Shown here: in pieces, positions 1 to 5,403 of the stretch
Numbering within the stretch: position 1 is the stretch's first letter
Layout of the letters: every line of letters starts with the position of its first letter
Source of the DNA: CAYGWP01 sp964353455
GTDB lineage: Bacteria; Planctomycetota; Phycisphaerae; FEN-1346
DNA length: 7,137 nucleotides
Direction of reading: 5' to 3'
Assembly: GCA_964353455.1 (NCBI GenBank)
Contig: CAYGWP010000569.1
Coordinates: forward strand, 1-7,137
The notes under the pieces: model-generated
What the model saw: only the letters and a program-made list of their open reading frames with translations
Database searches by the model: none
What the model was told of the DNA's origin: nothing
Program-made: the position numbers and the translations under genes

Positions 1-1
1 G

Positions 2-1687
2 TTCCGCGACCAGATCCTCGACACGATGGATCTTGAGCGGGAGCGCGGCATAACGATCAAGGCCTCAGCGGTGACGGTCGATTTCGATCACGGCGGCCGC
101 CGGTACATGCTCAACCTCATTGATACGCCGGGGCACGTCGATTTCCATTACGAGGTCAGCCGCGCCCTGGCCGCGTGCGAGGGGGCGATCCTGGTGGTCG
201 ATGCCTCTCAGGGCGTTGAGGCCCAGACGGTTGCGAATGCGTACCTTGCTCGGCGGGGCAAGTTGGCCCTGGTGCCCGTGGTGAACAAGATCGACCTTGC
301 CTCCGCCCGGCCGGAAGATGCGGCGATGGAGGTGGAGCACCTTCTGGGCACGGCGGCGGAGGACTGCATTTTCGCCTCGGCGAAGTCGGGCGTGGGCATC
401 GACGACATGCTTGCGGCGGTGGTGGAGCGGCTGCCTGCCCCGGCGGGCGATGCGGATGCCCCGACGACGGCCCTCATCTTCGATTCCACGTTCGACGAGT
501 ACCGCGGGGTGATCGTCTATGTCCGCGTGTTCGACGGCCGCCTGGCCACCGGCGACAAGATCCGCACGATGGGCACGGGCGACGTGTACCAGATCATCGA
601 GGTGGGCAAGTTCCGGCCGAAGGCGACGCCCGTCGATAGCCTTGCGGCAGGCGAGGTGGGGTACGTTGTCGCCAATATCCGCACGGTGGCGGCTGTCCAC
701 GTTGGCGACACGGTGACGCAGGCGGCCCGTCCGGCGACGGTGGCGCTGCCGGGGTACCGCGCCCCGCAGCACATGGTGTTTTCGGACTTTTATCCGGGCC
801 CGAGCACGCAGTTTCCGGAGTTGCGTGATGCGCTGGAGAAACTGCAACTCAATGATGCGGCGCTCCAGTTCCAGCCCACTTCCAGCGAGGCGCTTGGGTT
901 CGGGTTCCGGTGCGGGTTCCTGGGGATGCTGCACATGGAGATCGTGCAGGAGCGTCTGGAGCGTGAGCACGGTGTTGAGGTGGTCCAGACGGCCCCGACG
1001 GTTCCGTACCAGGTGCTGCTGGCCACGGACAAGGTGGTCGAGGTGGATTCTGCGGGCGACCTTCCGGAGGAGAGTGAAATCAAGGAGATCCGCGAGCCGA
1101 TGGCGCGGGTGAACCTGATCGTGCCGGCCGATTCGATGGGGGCAATCTATGCCCTGGCCGAGGATCGGCGCGGCAAGTTCAGCAAGACCGAGTACCTCTC
1201 GGCCGACCGGGCGATCCTGACGTACGACTTCCCGCTGGCCGAGATCATCTACGGCTTCTACGACAAACTCAAGAGCGCCACTCGCGGCTACGGGACGATG
1301 GACTACGAGGTCACGGGCTTCCGGCCCGACGACCTGGTGAAGGTGGATATCCTGGTGGCCGGGCAGCGGGTGGAGGCCCTGTCGTTCATCGTGCACCGGA
1401 TAAAGGCGGAAGTGCGCGGCCGGGCGGTGATCATGCGGCTGCGGAGGGAGATCAGGCGTCACCAGTTCGAGGTGCCGCTCCAGGCGGCGGTCGGGGCGCG
1501 GGTCATCGCCCGCGAGACCATCAAGGCATACCGCAAGGACATCATCGAAGGGATGTCGGGCGGCGACGTGACGCGGAAGCAGAAACTCCTCAACAAGCAG
1601 AAGAAGGGCAAGAAGCGGATGAAGATGGTCGGCAACGTCGAGATTCCGCAGAAGGCCTTCATGGCGGTGCTGGAAGGCGGCGAGTGA
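2..1687 (+). CDS. lepA: Elongation factor 4 (LepA) translational GTPase, 5' end outside window
   Basis: Ribosome-bound GTPase of the EF-G-like family, thought to back-translocate or remodel stalled ribosomes and to help 30S biogenesis; cytosolic or membrane-associated. The frame is open from base 2, and the first visible ATG (26) is internal, because the preceding codons already match the conserved stretch before the LepA 'MDLERERGITIKA' block. By comparison with E. coli LepA about 35 N-terminal residues, including the P-loop, lie upstream. Visible motifs are switch I GITIKA (47-64), G3 DTPGHVDF (122-145), G4 NKID (284-295) and G5 SAK (377-385). The LepA-diagnostic segments LGFGFRCGFLGMLHMEI, PLAEIIYGFYDKLKS and the C-terminal lysine-rich KQKKGKKRMKMVGNVEIPQ are all present. 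The last block belongs to the LepA-specific C-terminal domain and excludes EF-G or TypA. The gene ends in TGA just before a repeat-filled gap, and no damage is seen. Confidence 0.97.
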   Translation, partial: FRDQILDTMDLERERGITIKASAVTVDFDHGGRRYMLNLIDTPGHVDFHYEVSRALAACEGAILVVDASQGVEAQTVANAYLARRGKLALVPVVNKIDLASARPEDAAMEVEHLLGTAAEDCIFASAKSGVGIDDMLAAVVERLPAPAGDADAPTTALIFDSTFDEYRGVIVYVRVFDGRLATGDKIRTMGTGDVYQIIEVGKFRPKATPVDSLAAGEVGYVVANIRTVAAVHVGDTVTQAARPATVALPGYRAPQHMVFSDFYPGPSTQFPELRDALEKLQLNDAALQFQPTSSEALGFGFRCGFLGMLHMEIVQERLEREHGVEVVQTAPTVPYQVLLATDKVVEVDSAGDLPEESEIKEIREPMARVNLIVPADSMGAIYALAEDRRGKFSKTEYLSADRAILTYDFPLAEIIYGFYDKLKSATRGYGTMDYEVTGFRPDDLVKVDILVAGQRVEALSFIVHRIKAEVRGRAVIMRLRREIRRHQFEVPLQAAVGARVIARETIKAYRKDIIEGMSGGDVTRKQKLLNKQKKGKKRMKMVGNVEIPQKAFMAVLEGGE

Positions 1688-1693
1688 ACGGAG

Positions 1694-1801
1694 AATGTCG
1701 AACAGCCAACGCCGAACACCGAATATCGAAGGAATGGCGCGGTGGCCTGAACTTGGGTGTTCGACATTAGGCGTTGGGCGTTCGATATTCGCCGTTGGCG
1801 T
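1694..1801. repeat. Heptameric repeat array in two inverted blocks
   Basis: Bases 1694-1728 read as five consecutive 7-bp units of the form AA-Y/C-NN-C-G/C (AATGTCG, AACAGCC, AACGCCG, AACACCG, AATATCG). After about 30 bp of unrelated sequence, 1760-1801 reads as about six units in the opposite orientation (TTCGACA, TTAGGCG, TTGGGCG, TTCGATA, TTCGCCG, TTGGCGT). Two 10-bp stretches are perfect inverted copies: 1694-1703 with 1759-1768, and 1721-1730 with 1781-1790. The block fills most of the 156-bp gap between lepA and the nucleotidyltransferase gene. I recall similar heptad arrays, often mis-called as genes translating to 'SNIEHRTSNIE'-like peptides, in Planctomycetota, Lentisphaerota and Kiritimatiellota genomes; that link is from memory. 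The RNA could fold into a long imperfect hairpin after lepA, but there is no T-tract to support an intrinsic terminator. Confidence 0.8.
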
Positions 1802-1825
1802 TACGGATTGACACCGCCGCATGTT

Positions 1826-1833
1826 AGGCGGAG
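1826..1833 (+). promoter_or_regulatory. Ribosome binding site deciding the MNT start
   Basis: The purine-rich AGGCGGAG lies 10 bases before ATG 1844. It supports that start over the in-frame GTG at 1757, which lies inside the heptad repeat array and would add a 29-residue repeat-encoded leader without family similarity. Confidence 0.6.
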
Positions 1834-1843
1834 AATATCCGGC

Positions 1844-2164
1844 ATGAGCGAGAAGGTGCAAACCATCCTGGCCGAACTCCGCCGCAGGTTCCAGGCCCTC
1901 TACGGCCCGCGCCTGGTGAAGATGATCCTCTACGGTTCCCAGGCCCGCGGCGACGCCGAGCCGGGGTCCGACATCGACGTGCTGGTGGTGCTGGAGGGGC
2001 CGGTTGACGCATGTGAGGAAATCCACCGCACCTCCGATGACGTGTGGCAACTCTCCTACGAGCACGAAGAGACGATCTGCTGCGTCTTCATGGACGAGCA
2101 CCACTTCTCCACCCGCAACGGACCGCTGCTCCGGAACATCCGCAGAGAGGGCGTAGCGCTGTGA
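1844..2164 (+). CDS. Minimal nucleotidyltransferase (MNT), probable antitoxin of a HEPN/MNT pair
   Basis: A 106-residue protein of the DNA polymerase beta-like minimal nucleotidyltransferase family. Members paired with HEPN proteins act as antitoxins, in characterised cases by adenylylating the HEPN toxin. The signature is exact: G31-S32, ten residues, then D43-I-D45 (motif GSX10DXD) in LYGSQARGDAEPGSDIDVLVV, with two metal-binding aspartates. The C-terminal HFSTRNGPLLRNIRREGVAL matches the usual tail of these proteins. The position often holding a third carboxylate (near I78-V81) shows no acidic residue, which I recall is common in this subgroup; activity is therefore likely but unproven. 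The stop overlaps the next gene's GTG start by 4 bp (GTGA), implying translational coupling. It is full length for a stand-alone MNT protein, and its substrate is inferred only from the partner. Confidence 0.88.
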   Translation: MSEKVQTILAELRRRFQALYGPRLVKMILYGSQARGDAEPGSDIDVLVVLEGPVDACEEIHRTSDDVWQLSYEHEETICCVFMDEHHFSTRNGPLLRNIRREGVAL

Positions 2165-2553
2165 CTGAAGACCAGCAAGACCTTCTGGAGATGGCCCGCG
2201 ACAGCCTTGGGGCGGCCCGCCTGCTGGCGGACTCGGGGTACTACGGTTTTGCGGCCGCGCGGGCCTACTATGCCATGTTCTATGTGGCCGAGGCGTTTCT
2301 TGAGGGCGAGGAACTCGCGTTCTCAAAGCACTCGGCGGTGATTGCGGCGTTCGGCCGGGAGTTTGCACACAAGGGGAAGGTGCCAGTTGAGTTCCATCGC
2401 TACCTGTCGGATGCCCAGGAACTTCGTTTCAGCGGCGACTACGGCATTCCGCGCCAGATCTCGGCGGAGGAGTGCCGCATTGCAGTGGACCACGCCGCAC
2501 AGTTCATCGAGTTGGCTAAGCGGCTGATCGGCCCCTTGCCGCCGGAGACTTGA
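2161..2553 (+). CDS. HEPN-domain protein, probable toxin partner of the MNT gene
   Basis: A 130-residue, largely helical protein of the HEPN superfamily, closest in pattern to the COG1895-type HEPN proteins. HEPN partners of MNT proteins are typically RNases or nucleotide-binding toxins. Seen in sequence: RAYYAMFYVAEAFL (34-47), matching the 'AyYamF.aa.A.L' helix; FSKHSAVIAAFGREFAHKG (54-72), matching 'sKHs.v...F...f...G'; and R89-F-S-G-D93-Y94, the arginine/Asp-Tyr element near the expected catalytic helix. The canonical RX4-6H of HepT-type RNases is not clearly present at that place, so catalytic activity is uncertain. The start chosen is GTG 2161, overlapping the upstream stop, with GAGG at 2147-2150. 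The upstream in-frame ATG at 2044 would overlap the MNT gene by 40 codons with arginine-rich out-of-frame sequence. The gene converges on rsmH with a 28-bp gap. Confidence 0.86.
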   Translation: MTEDQQDLLEMARDSLGAARLLADSGYYGFAAARAYYAMFYVAEAFLEGEELAFSKHSAVIAAFGREFAHKGKVPVEFHRYLSDAQELRFSGDYGIPRQISAEECRIAVDHAAQFIELAKRLIGPLPPET

Positions 2554-2581
2554 GTTTCACCTGCCCCTCCGGGCCACCGGC

Positions 2582-3742
2582 CTACGCCTTCGCGGCCCAG
2601 CGGAACTTGGCCGAGGCGGAGCGGGGGTTGGCGCGGCGTTCCTCGGGGCCGGGGCGGATCACACCTTCCGCAATGGCTGAGTAGGCCCCCACCTCAAGAC
2701 CTTCGCAAAACGCGTGTTTCACGAGGCGATCCTCGCCGGAGTGGAAACTCACGATGCCGATGCGGCCGCCGGCCTTCAGGCACGCCGGGGCGACGCGGAG
2801 CAACTGACGCAGGGCCGCAAGTTCATCGTTCACAAGGATTCGCAGGGCCTGGAAGGTTCGGGCGGCGGGGTGGAGGTCGTCGCCGGTGGCTGCCACCTCT
2901 TCTCGCCACTTGCGGCGCGAGAGGCCCTTGACTGCGAAGACGAGGTCCACGAGTTCCAGCGTGTGGGTGATGGGCCGGCGGTCGCGCTCCTCGACGATGC
3001 GGCGGGCGATGGATTCGGCGTCGGGCTCGTCGGCAAAGTCCGAAAGGGCGGCGGCGATCTTTGCCTCCGGAAGAATCCGCAGGAGGTCGGCGGCCGTCCG
3101 CGGAATCCGCGAATCCATCCGCATGTCCAGCGGCCCGTCGAACTTGTACGAGAACCCCCGCGTGGGGTCGTCCACCTGCATCGAGGAGACCCCCAGGTCG
3201 GCGAAGATGATGTCGGCGGCCCCCAGGTTCTCCTCGGCCAGTGCCCGGTCGATGCCGGCGAAGTTGCCGCGGCGGAGGATGATGTGCGGGCCGGCGGCGG
3301 CCGATTCTTCGCGCGGCGGGCAGTCTTGCCCGCCGTGTGGTGGGCAAGACTGCCCACCACGCTCACTTGTATCGGCGCGCGGGCCGACGGCAGCCGTCAG
3401 CCGCTGGCGTGTGCGCTCGAGTTCGGCGGCATCGAGGTCGAACCCGAGGAGCGTGCCCGCCGGGCCGATCCGCCGGAGGAATTCCAGGGCGTGGCCGCCG
3501 TAGCCTACGGTGCAATCGGCCACCGTGTTGCCCGGCGCCGGCCGCAGGGCAGCCATCACCTCGGCCACGAGGACCGGCACGTGCGTCGCGGCGGGGGTGC
3601 GGCCCTGACCGCGGACGTGCTGCTGGATGTCGGGGTGCCGGTCGGGGGCGAGTTCCTTATAGCGCTGGTCGAAGCGTCTTGGGCACTTGCCGGGGTACCG
3701 CTGGCGTCGTCGTCGTGGGTTTTCGGGCTGGTCGGCGGTCAT
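2582..3742 (-). CDS. rsmH: 16S rRNA (cytosine1402-N4)-methyltransferase RsmH, long form
   Basis: SAM-dependent methyltransferase (also MraW) that N4-methylates C1402 in the 16S rRNA decoding centre. The 386-residue product shows the family blocks in order: HVPVL (54-58), SAM-site GYGGH (80-84) and FDLD (101-104), ADLGVSS (181-187), GPLDMRMD (203-210), then HPAARTFQALRILVNDEL and SFHSGEDR (332-339), ending in NPRSASAKFRW. Typical RsmH is about 310 residues and begins just before HVPVL. This one has an extra N-terminal part of about 50 residues containing RYPGKCPRRFDQRYKELAP, which I recall from a long-form subgroup found in Firmicutes and other phyla, so ATG 3742 is favoured. Residues 128-143 are encoded by a twin-hairpin DNA repeat sitting between the first SAM helix and the next strand, in frame. 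No mraZ, ftsL or mur genes adjoin it, so it lies outside a dcw cluster. Confidence 0.96.
   Translation of the reverse strand: MTADQPENPRRRRQRYPGKCPRRFDQRYKELAPDRHPDIQQHVRGQGRTPAATHVPVLVAEVMAALRPAPGNTVADCTVGYGGHALEFLRRIGPAGTLLGFDLDAAELERTRQRLTAAVGPRADTSERGGQSCPPHGGQDCPPREESAAAGPHIILRRGNFAGIDRALAEENLGAADIIFADLGVSSMQVDDPTRGFSYKFDGPLDMRMDSRIPRTAADLLRILPEAKIAAALSDFADEPDAESIARRIVEERDRRPITHTLELVDLVFAVKGLSRRKWREEVAATGDDLHPAARTFQALRILVNDELAALRQLLRVAPACLKAGGRIGIVSFHSGEDRLVKHAFCEGLEVGAYSAIAEGVIRPGPEERRANPRSASAKFRWAAKA
3314..3360. repeat. Twin-hairpin repeat inside rsmH
   Basis: Two adjacent perfect hairpins lie in the rsmH coding region. The first, 3314-3335, has 9-bp arms (CGGCGGGCA / TGCCCGCCG) around a GTCT loop. 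The second, 3337-3360, has 10-bp arms (GTGGTGGGCA / TGCCCACCAC) around an AGAC loop. The two are near-exact inverted copies of each other, so the whole can also fold into one larger cruciform. On the rsmH strand the element encodes RGGQSCPPHGGQDCPP without breaking the frame. I recall this GGQ-CPP peptide pattern scattered through Planctomycetota proteins, consistent with a REP-like dispersed element; genome copy number cannot be seen here. Confidence 0.85.
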
Positions 3743-3753
3743 GGCGACTGCCT

Positions 3754-3781
3754 ACCGTACGCGATTTCGTCGGCGTGTCAA
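3754..3781 (-). promoter_or_regulatory. Candidate rsmH promoter
   Basis: On the minus strand a consensus -35 hexamer TTGACA (3781-3776) is followed after 16 bp by a weak -10, TACGGT (3759-3754). Transcription would begin only a few bases before ATG 3742, leaving a very short leader. The -35 is perfect; the -10 matches only three of six positions. Confidence 0.35.
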
Positions 3782-3802
3782 CTGTAGAAGAACTGTAGAA
3801 GA
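3781..3802. repeat. 11-bp perfect tandem repeat in the divergent region
   Basis: The unit ACTGTAGAAGA occurs twice head to tail (3781-3791 and 3792-3802). It lies between the candidate rsmH -35 hexamer and the candidate hdr -35 hexamer. It may be a chance duplication or a pair of regulator half-sites on one face of the DNA (11-bp spacing is about one helical turn). Confidence 0.6.
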
Positions 3803-3809
3803 AAGTGCC

Positions 3810-3838
3810 TTGCAAAAAGTCCTTGCGGTTCGTACTAT
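3810..3838 (+). promoter_or_regulatory. Candidate hdrCBA promoter
   Basis: TTGCAA (3810-3815), a 17-bp spacer, then TACTAT (3833-3838): four of six matches to each sigma-70 hexamer with ideal spacing, about 75 bp ahead of the hdrC start. It is the only AT-leaning stretch in the divergent gap. The sigma-70 consensus is assumed to apply to this organism. Confidence 0.45.
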
Positions 3839-3899
3839 TCCTTGCGGCCCGGCGTGAGCATTCCTGGGTTTATGTGATTCCACGGCCGCCAGATGGGAC

Positions 3900-3907
3900 A
3901 GGGGAAG
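3900..3907 (+). promoter_or_regulatory. Ribosome binding site deciding the hdrC start
   Basis: AGGGGAAG ends six bases before GTG 3913. It favours that start over the in-frame GTG at 3805, which lacks a comparable site and would add 36 residues unlike any HdrC N-terminus. Confidence 0.65.
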
Positions 3908-3912
3908 TCTCT

Positions 3913-4473
3913 GTGTCAAAATCGCCCGAAAAAGGGCTGGCAGCGGCTGTCCGCAAGGCCACCGGCGTCGATGTGGCCGAGTGCTACCAGTGCGGCAAGT
4001 GCACGGCCGGTTGCCCGATGGCGCGGTGGATGGAGATCGTGCCCGGGCAGATCATGCGCCTGGTGCAGGTGGGCGATGAGTCGGCGACGGAGCGGCTCCT
4101 TGCGTCCGAGGCCATCTGGGTCTGCGCCGGGTGCCTGACGTGCACGCAGCGGTGTCCGAAGAAGTTGGACCCGGCGGCGGTGATAGATGCGCTGCGCGAG
4201 ATGTCTTACGCCCGCGGGTCGGTCTCGGCGAAGCAGCGCAAGGTCCTGGCGTTCCACAAGGCGTTCCTGAAGGTGGTCGAGCATGCCGGCCGCATGAGCG
4301 AGGTGCCGCTGACGGGCCTCTACAAACTCACGAGCGGCGATTTCTTCAGCGACGTTTTTCTGGCCCCGCTGATGCTCGCCCGCGGCAAACTGCCGATGGT
4401 TCCCGACACGATCCGCGGCCGCCGCGAGGTGAAGCGAATCTTCGCCGCATGCCGGAAGGGGGCACACAAGTGA
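3913..4473 (+). CDS. hdrC: Heterodisulfide reductase subunit C-like iron-sulfur protein
   Basis: Small cytosolic electron-relay subunit that passes electrons from the HdrA flavin/cluster core to the HdrB active site. From GTG 3913 the product is 186 residues, the usual HdrC length. It carries two classic [4Fe-4S] motifs, CX2CX2CX3CP: C24-C27-C30-C34 (ECYQCGKCTAGCP) and C71-C74-C77-C81 (VCAGCLTCTQRCP), separated by a helical stretch as in HdrC, GlpC and related bis-cluster ferredoxins. The C-terminal helical part (LTSGDFFSDVFLAPLMLARGK, then PDTIRG) is typical of HdrC paired with HdrB. No membrane segment is present, which argues against the cytochrome-linked HdrE/DsrM-type systems. Its stop overlaps the hdrB GTG by 4 bp, so the two are translationally coupled and probably made in equal amounts. 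Confidence 0.93.
   Translation: MSKSPEKGLAAAVRKATGVDVAECYQCGKCTAGCPMARWMEIVPGQIMRLVQVGDESATERLLASEAIWVCAGCLTCTQRCPKKLDPAAVIDALREMSYARGSVSAKQRKVLAFHKAFLKVVEHAGRMSEVPLTGLYKLTSGDFFSDVFLAPLMLARGKLPMVPDTIRGRREVKRIFAACRKGAHK
4454..4462 (+). promoter_or_regulatory. Ribosome binding site of hdrB
   Basis: The purine run GGAAGGGGG, inside the end of hdrC, ends seven bases before GTG 4470. It fixes the hdrB start within the GTGA overlap and rules out the long in-frame upstream extension, which is merely hdrC read in another frame. Confidence 0.65.
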
Positions 4474-5330
4474 AACCCCTCGGCTACTATCCGGGGTGTT
4501 CGGACCGCGGGACGGGCCGCGAGTTGGGCCAGTCCATCCATGCCCTGGCGGGCGCTGCGGGCGTCGAACTACGGGAGATCGAGGACTGGAACTGCTGCGG
4601 CGCGACGGCCGCGCACAATCTGAACCACGACCTGGCGGTCGCCCTGCCGTACCGCGTGCTGGCGCTGGCCGAGGCGCAGGGGATGGAGGAAGTCCTCGCG
4701 CCGTGTGCGGCGTGCTTCTCGCGTCTGAAGGGCACGGTGGTGCGTCTTTCGCGGAGCAAGAACCTTGCGGCCCGGATGAAAGAGGTCACGGGTCTGGAAT
4801 TCAAGGGCAAGGTCAAGATCATCAACCTGGTGGAGTTCATCAATCGCCTGCTGGCGGGCGGGCTGGCGGGGAAGATGACCGCGCCGCTGGGGGGCCTGAA
4901 GGTGGCGCTCTACTACGGGTGCCTGCTGGCCCGCGGCGACGATATCATTGATGATGACCACGAGAATCCGCAGGGCATGGAGGCCGCCGTCAAGGCCGCG
5001 GGGGCCGAGGCGGTCGATTGGAACTTCGCCACCGAGTGCTGCGGCGGCGGATTCAGCATGTCGTTCACCGACGCGGTGGTTGACCTCTCGGAGGCCATCA
5101 TCGCCGATGCCGAGGCCGCCGGGGCCGAGGCGATCGTCATCGGGTGCCCGATGTGCCACTCGAACCTTGACATGCGGCAGTTGACGATCAACTCGCGGCG
5201 CGGGGCCGCGCATCGGATGCCCATCGTGTACCTGTCGGAACTGGTCGGGCTTGCGGCGGGCATCGACCCGAAGGTGTTGGGCCTGGACCGGCACTTTATC
5301 GACGCGATGCGTATAGTTAGCCCCCGGTGA
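4470..5330 (+). CDS. hdrB: Heterodisulfide reductase subunit B-like protein (two CCG domains)
   Basis: Catalytic disulfide-reducing subunit of Hdr complexes, which in methanogens cleaves CoM-S-S-CoB at two non-cubane [4Fe-4S] clusters held by CCG domains. The 286-residue product has both domains complete. The first uses C10, C42-C43, C79 and C82 (YYPGCS, NCCG, APCAAC); the second uses C151, C190-C191, C226 and C229 (YYGC, ECCGGG, GCPMC). Spacings fit the CX31-39CCX35-36CXXC rule within one residue, so both clusters should form. The gene starts at GTG 4470 overlapping hdrC. The last six residues (RIVSPR) and the stop codon come from the first copy of a 30-bp repeat, so the native C-terminus after LGLDRHFIDAM appears to have been replaced. 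The bacterial substrate is unknown; it need not be CoM-CoB heterodisulfide. Confidence 0.94.
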   Translation: MKPLGYYPGCSDRGTGRELGQSIHALAGAAGVELREIEDWNCCGATAAHNLNHDLAVALPYRVLALAEAQGMEEVLAPCAACFSRLKGTVVRLSRSKNLAARMKEVTGLEFKGKVKIINLVEFINRLLAGGLAGKMTAPLGGLKVALYYGCLLARGDDIIDDDHENPQGMEAAVKAAGAEAVDWNFATECCGGGFSMSFTDAVVDLSEAIIADAEAAGAEAIVIGCPMCHSNLDMRQLTINSRRGAAHRMPIVYLSELVGLAAGIDPKVLGLDRHFIDAMRIVSPR

Positions 5331-5379
5331 ATACACCGGGTGTCGGTGTATAGTTAGCCCCCGGTGAATACACCGGGGG
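5311..5379. repeat. Duplicated 30-bp hairpin element between hdrB and hdrA
   Basis: Two identical 30-bp copies, 5311-5340 and 5348-5377, are separated by 7 bp. Each contains a hairpin with an AATA loop: 7-bp arms CCCGGTG/CACCGGG in copy one (5323-5329 with 5334-5340), and 9-bp arms in copy two (5358-5366 with 5371-5379). An alternative stem pairs TACACC (5332-5337) with GGTGTA (5345-5350). The first copy encodes the end of HdrB including its TGA; the second sits 25 bp before the hdrA start. In mRNA this stem lies between hdrB and the hdrA ribosome binding site, where it could tune hdrA translation or stabilise the upstream message. There is no T-tract, so a terminator is unlikely. Confidence 0.9.
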
Positions 5380-5390
5380 GTGAACGGCGA

Positions 5391-5397
5391 AAGGTGA
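5391..5397 (+). promoter_or_regulatory. Ribosome binding site of hdrA
   Basis: AAGGTGA lies six bases before ATG 5404 and about 11 bases after the second hairpin arm. It is strong and well spaced, so hdrA can be translated independently of the coupled hdrC-hdrB pair. Confidence 0.65.
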
Positions 5398-5403
5398 AGT
5401 AAC

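Noticed and set aside
1757..1843. A longer start for the MNT gene within the repeat array
   Set aside because: The extra 29 residues are merely translated heptads (FDIRRWAFDIRRW), whereas ATG 1844 has a ribosome binding site and the normal family length.
65..2368. A very long open frame on the minus strand (over 760 codons) opposite lepA and the MNT/HEPN genes
   Set aside because: It is a high-GC shadow frame: it reads across two well-supported plus-strand genes and the heptad repeat, is rich in Arg/His/Pro, and matches no family I know.
2554..2581. Bidirectional terminator in the gap between the HEPN gene and rsmH
   Set aside because: Only a 4-bp GGCC/GGCC stem could be drawn in 28 bp and there is no T-run on either strand.
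2714..3787. A 357-codon plus-strand open frame opposite rsmH
   Set aside because: The minus strand encodes every RsmH motif in order; the plus frame gives low-complexity Gly/Arg/Val sequence without a recognisable domain.
3805..3912. An upstream GTG start for hdrC giving a hydrophobic-looking N-terminus
   Set aside because: It overlaps the candidate promoter and lacks a good ribosome binding site; GTG 3913 gives the normal HdrC length, and the short hydrophobic stretch does not resemble a signal peptide of this family.
5311..5377. Possible CRISPR array (two identical 30-bp repeats)
   Set aside because: The spacer is only 7 bp, there are only two copies, the first overlaps the hdrB coding end, and no cas gene is present.
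5358..5379. Intrinsic terminator between hdrB and hdrA
   Set aside because: The stem is strong, but it is followed by GTGAACGG rather than a T-tract, and a terminator there would split a three-subunit complex operon.
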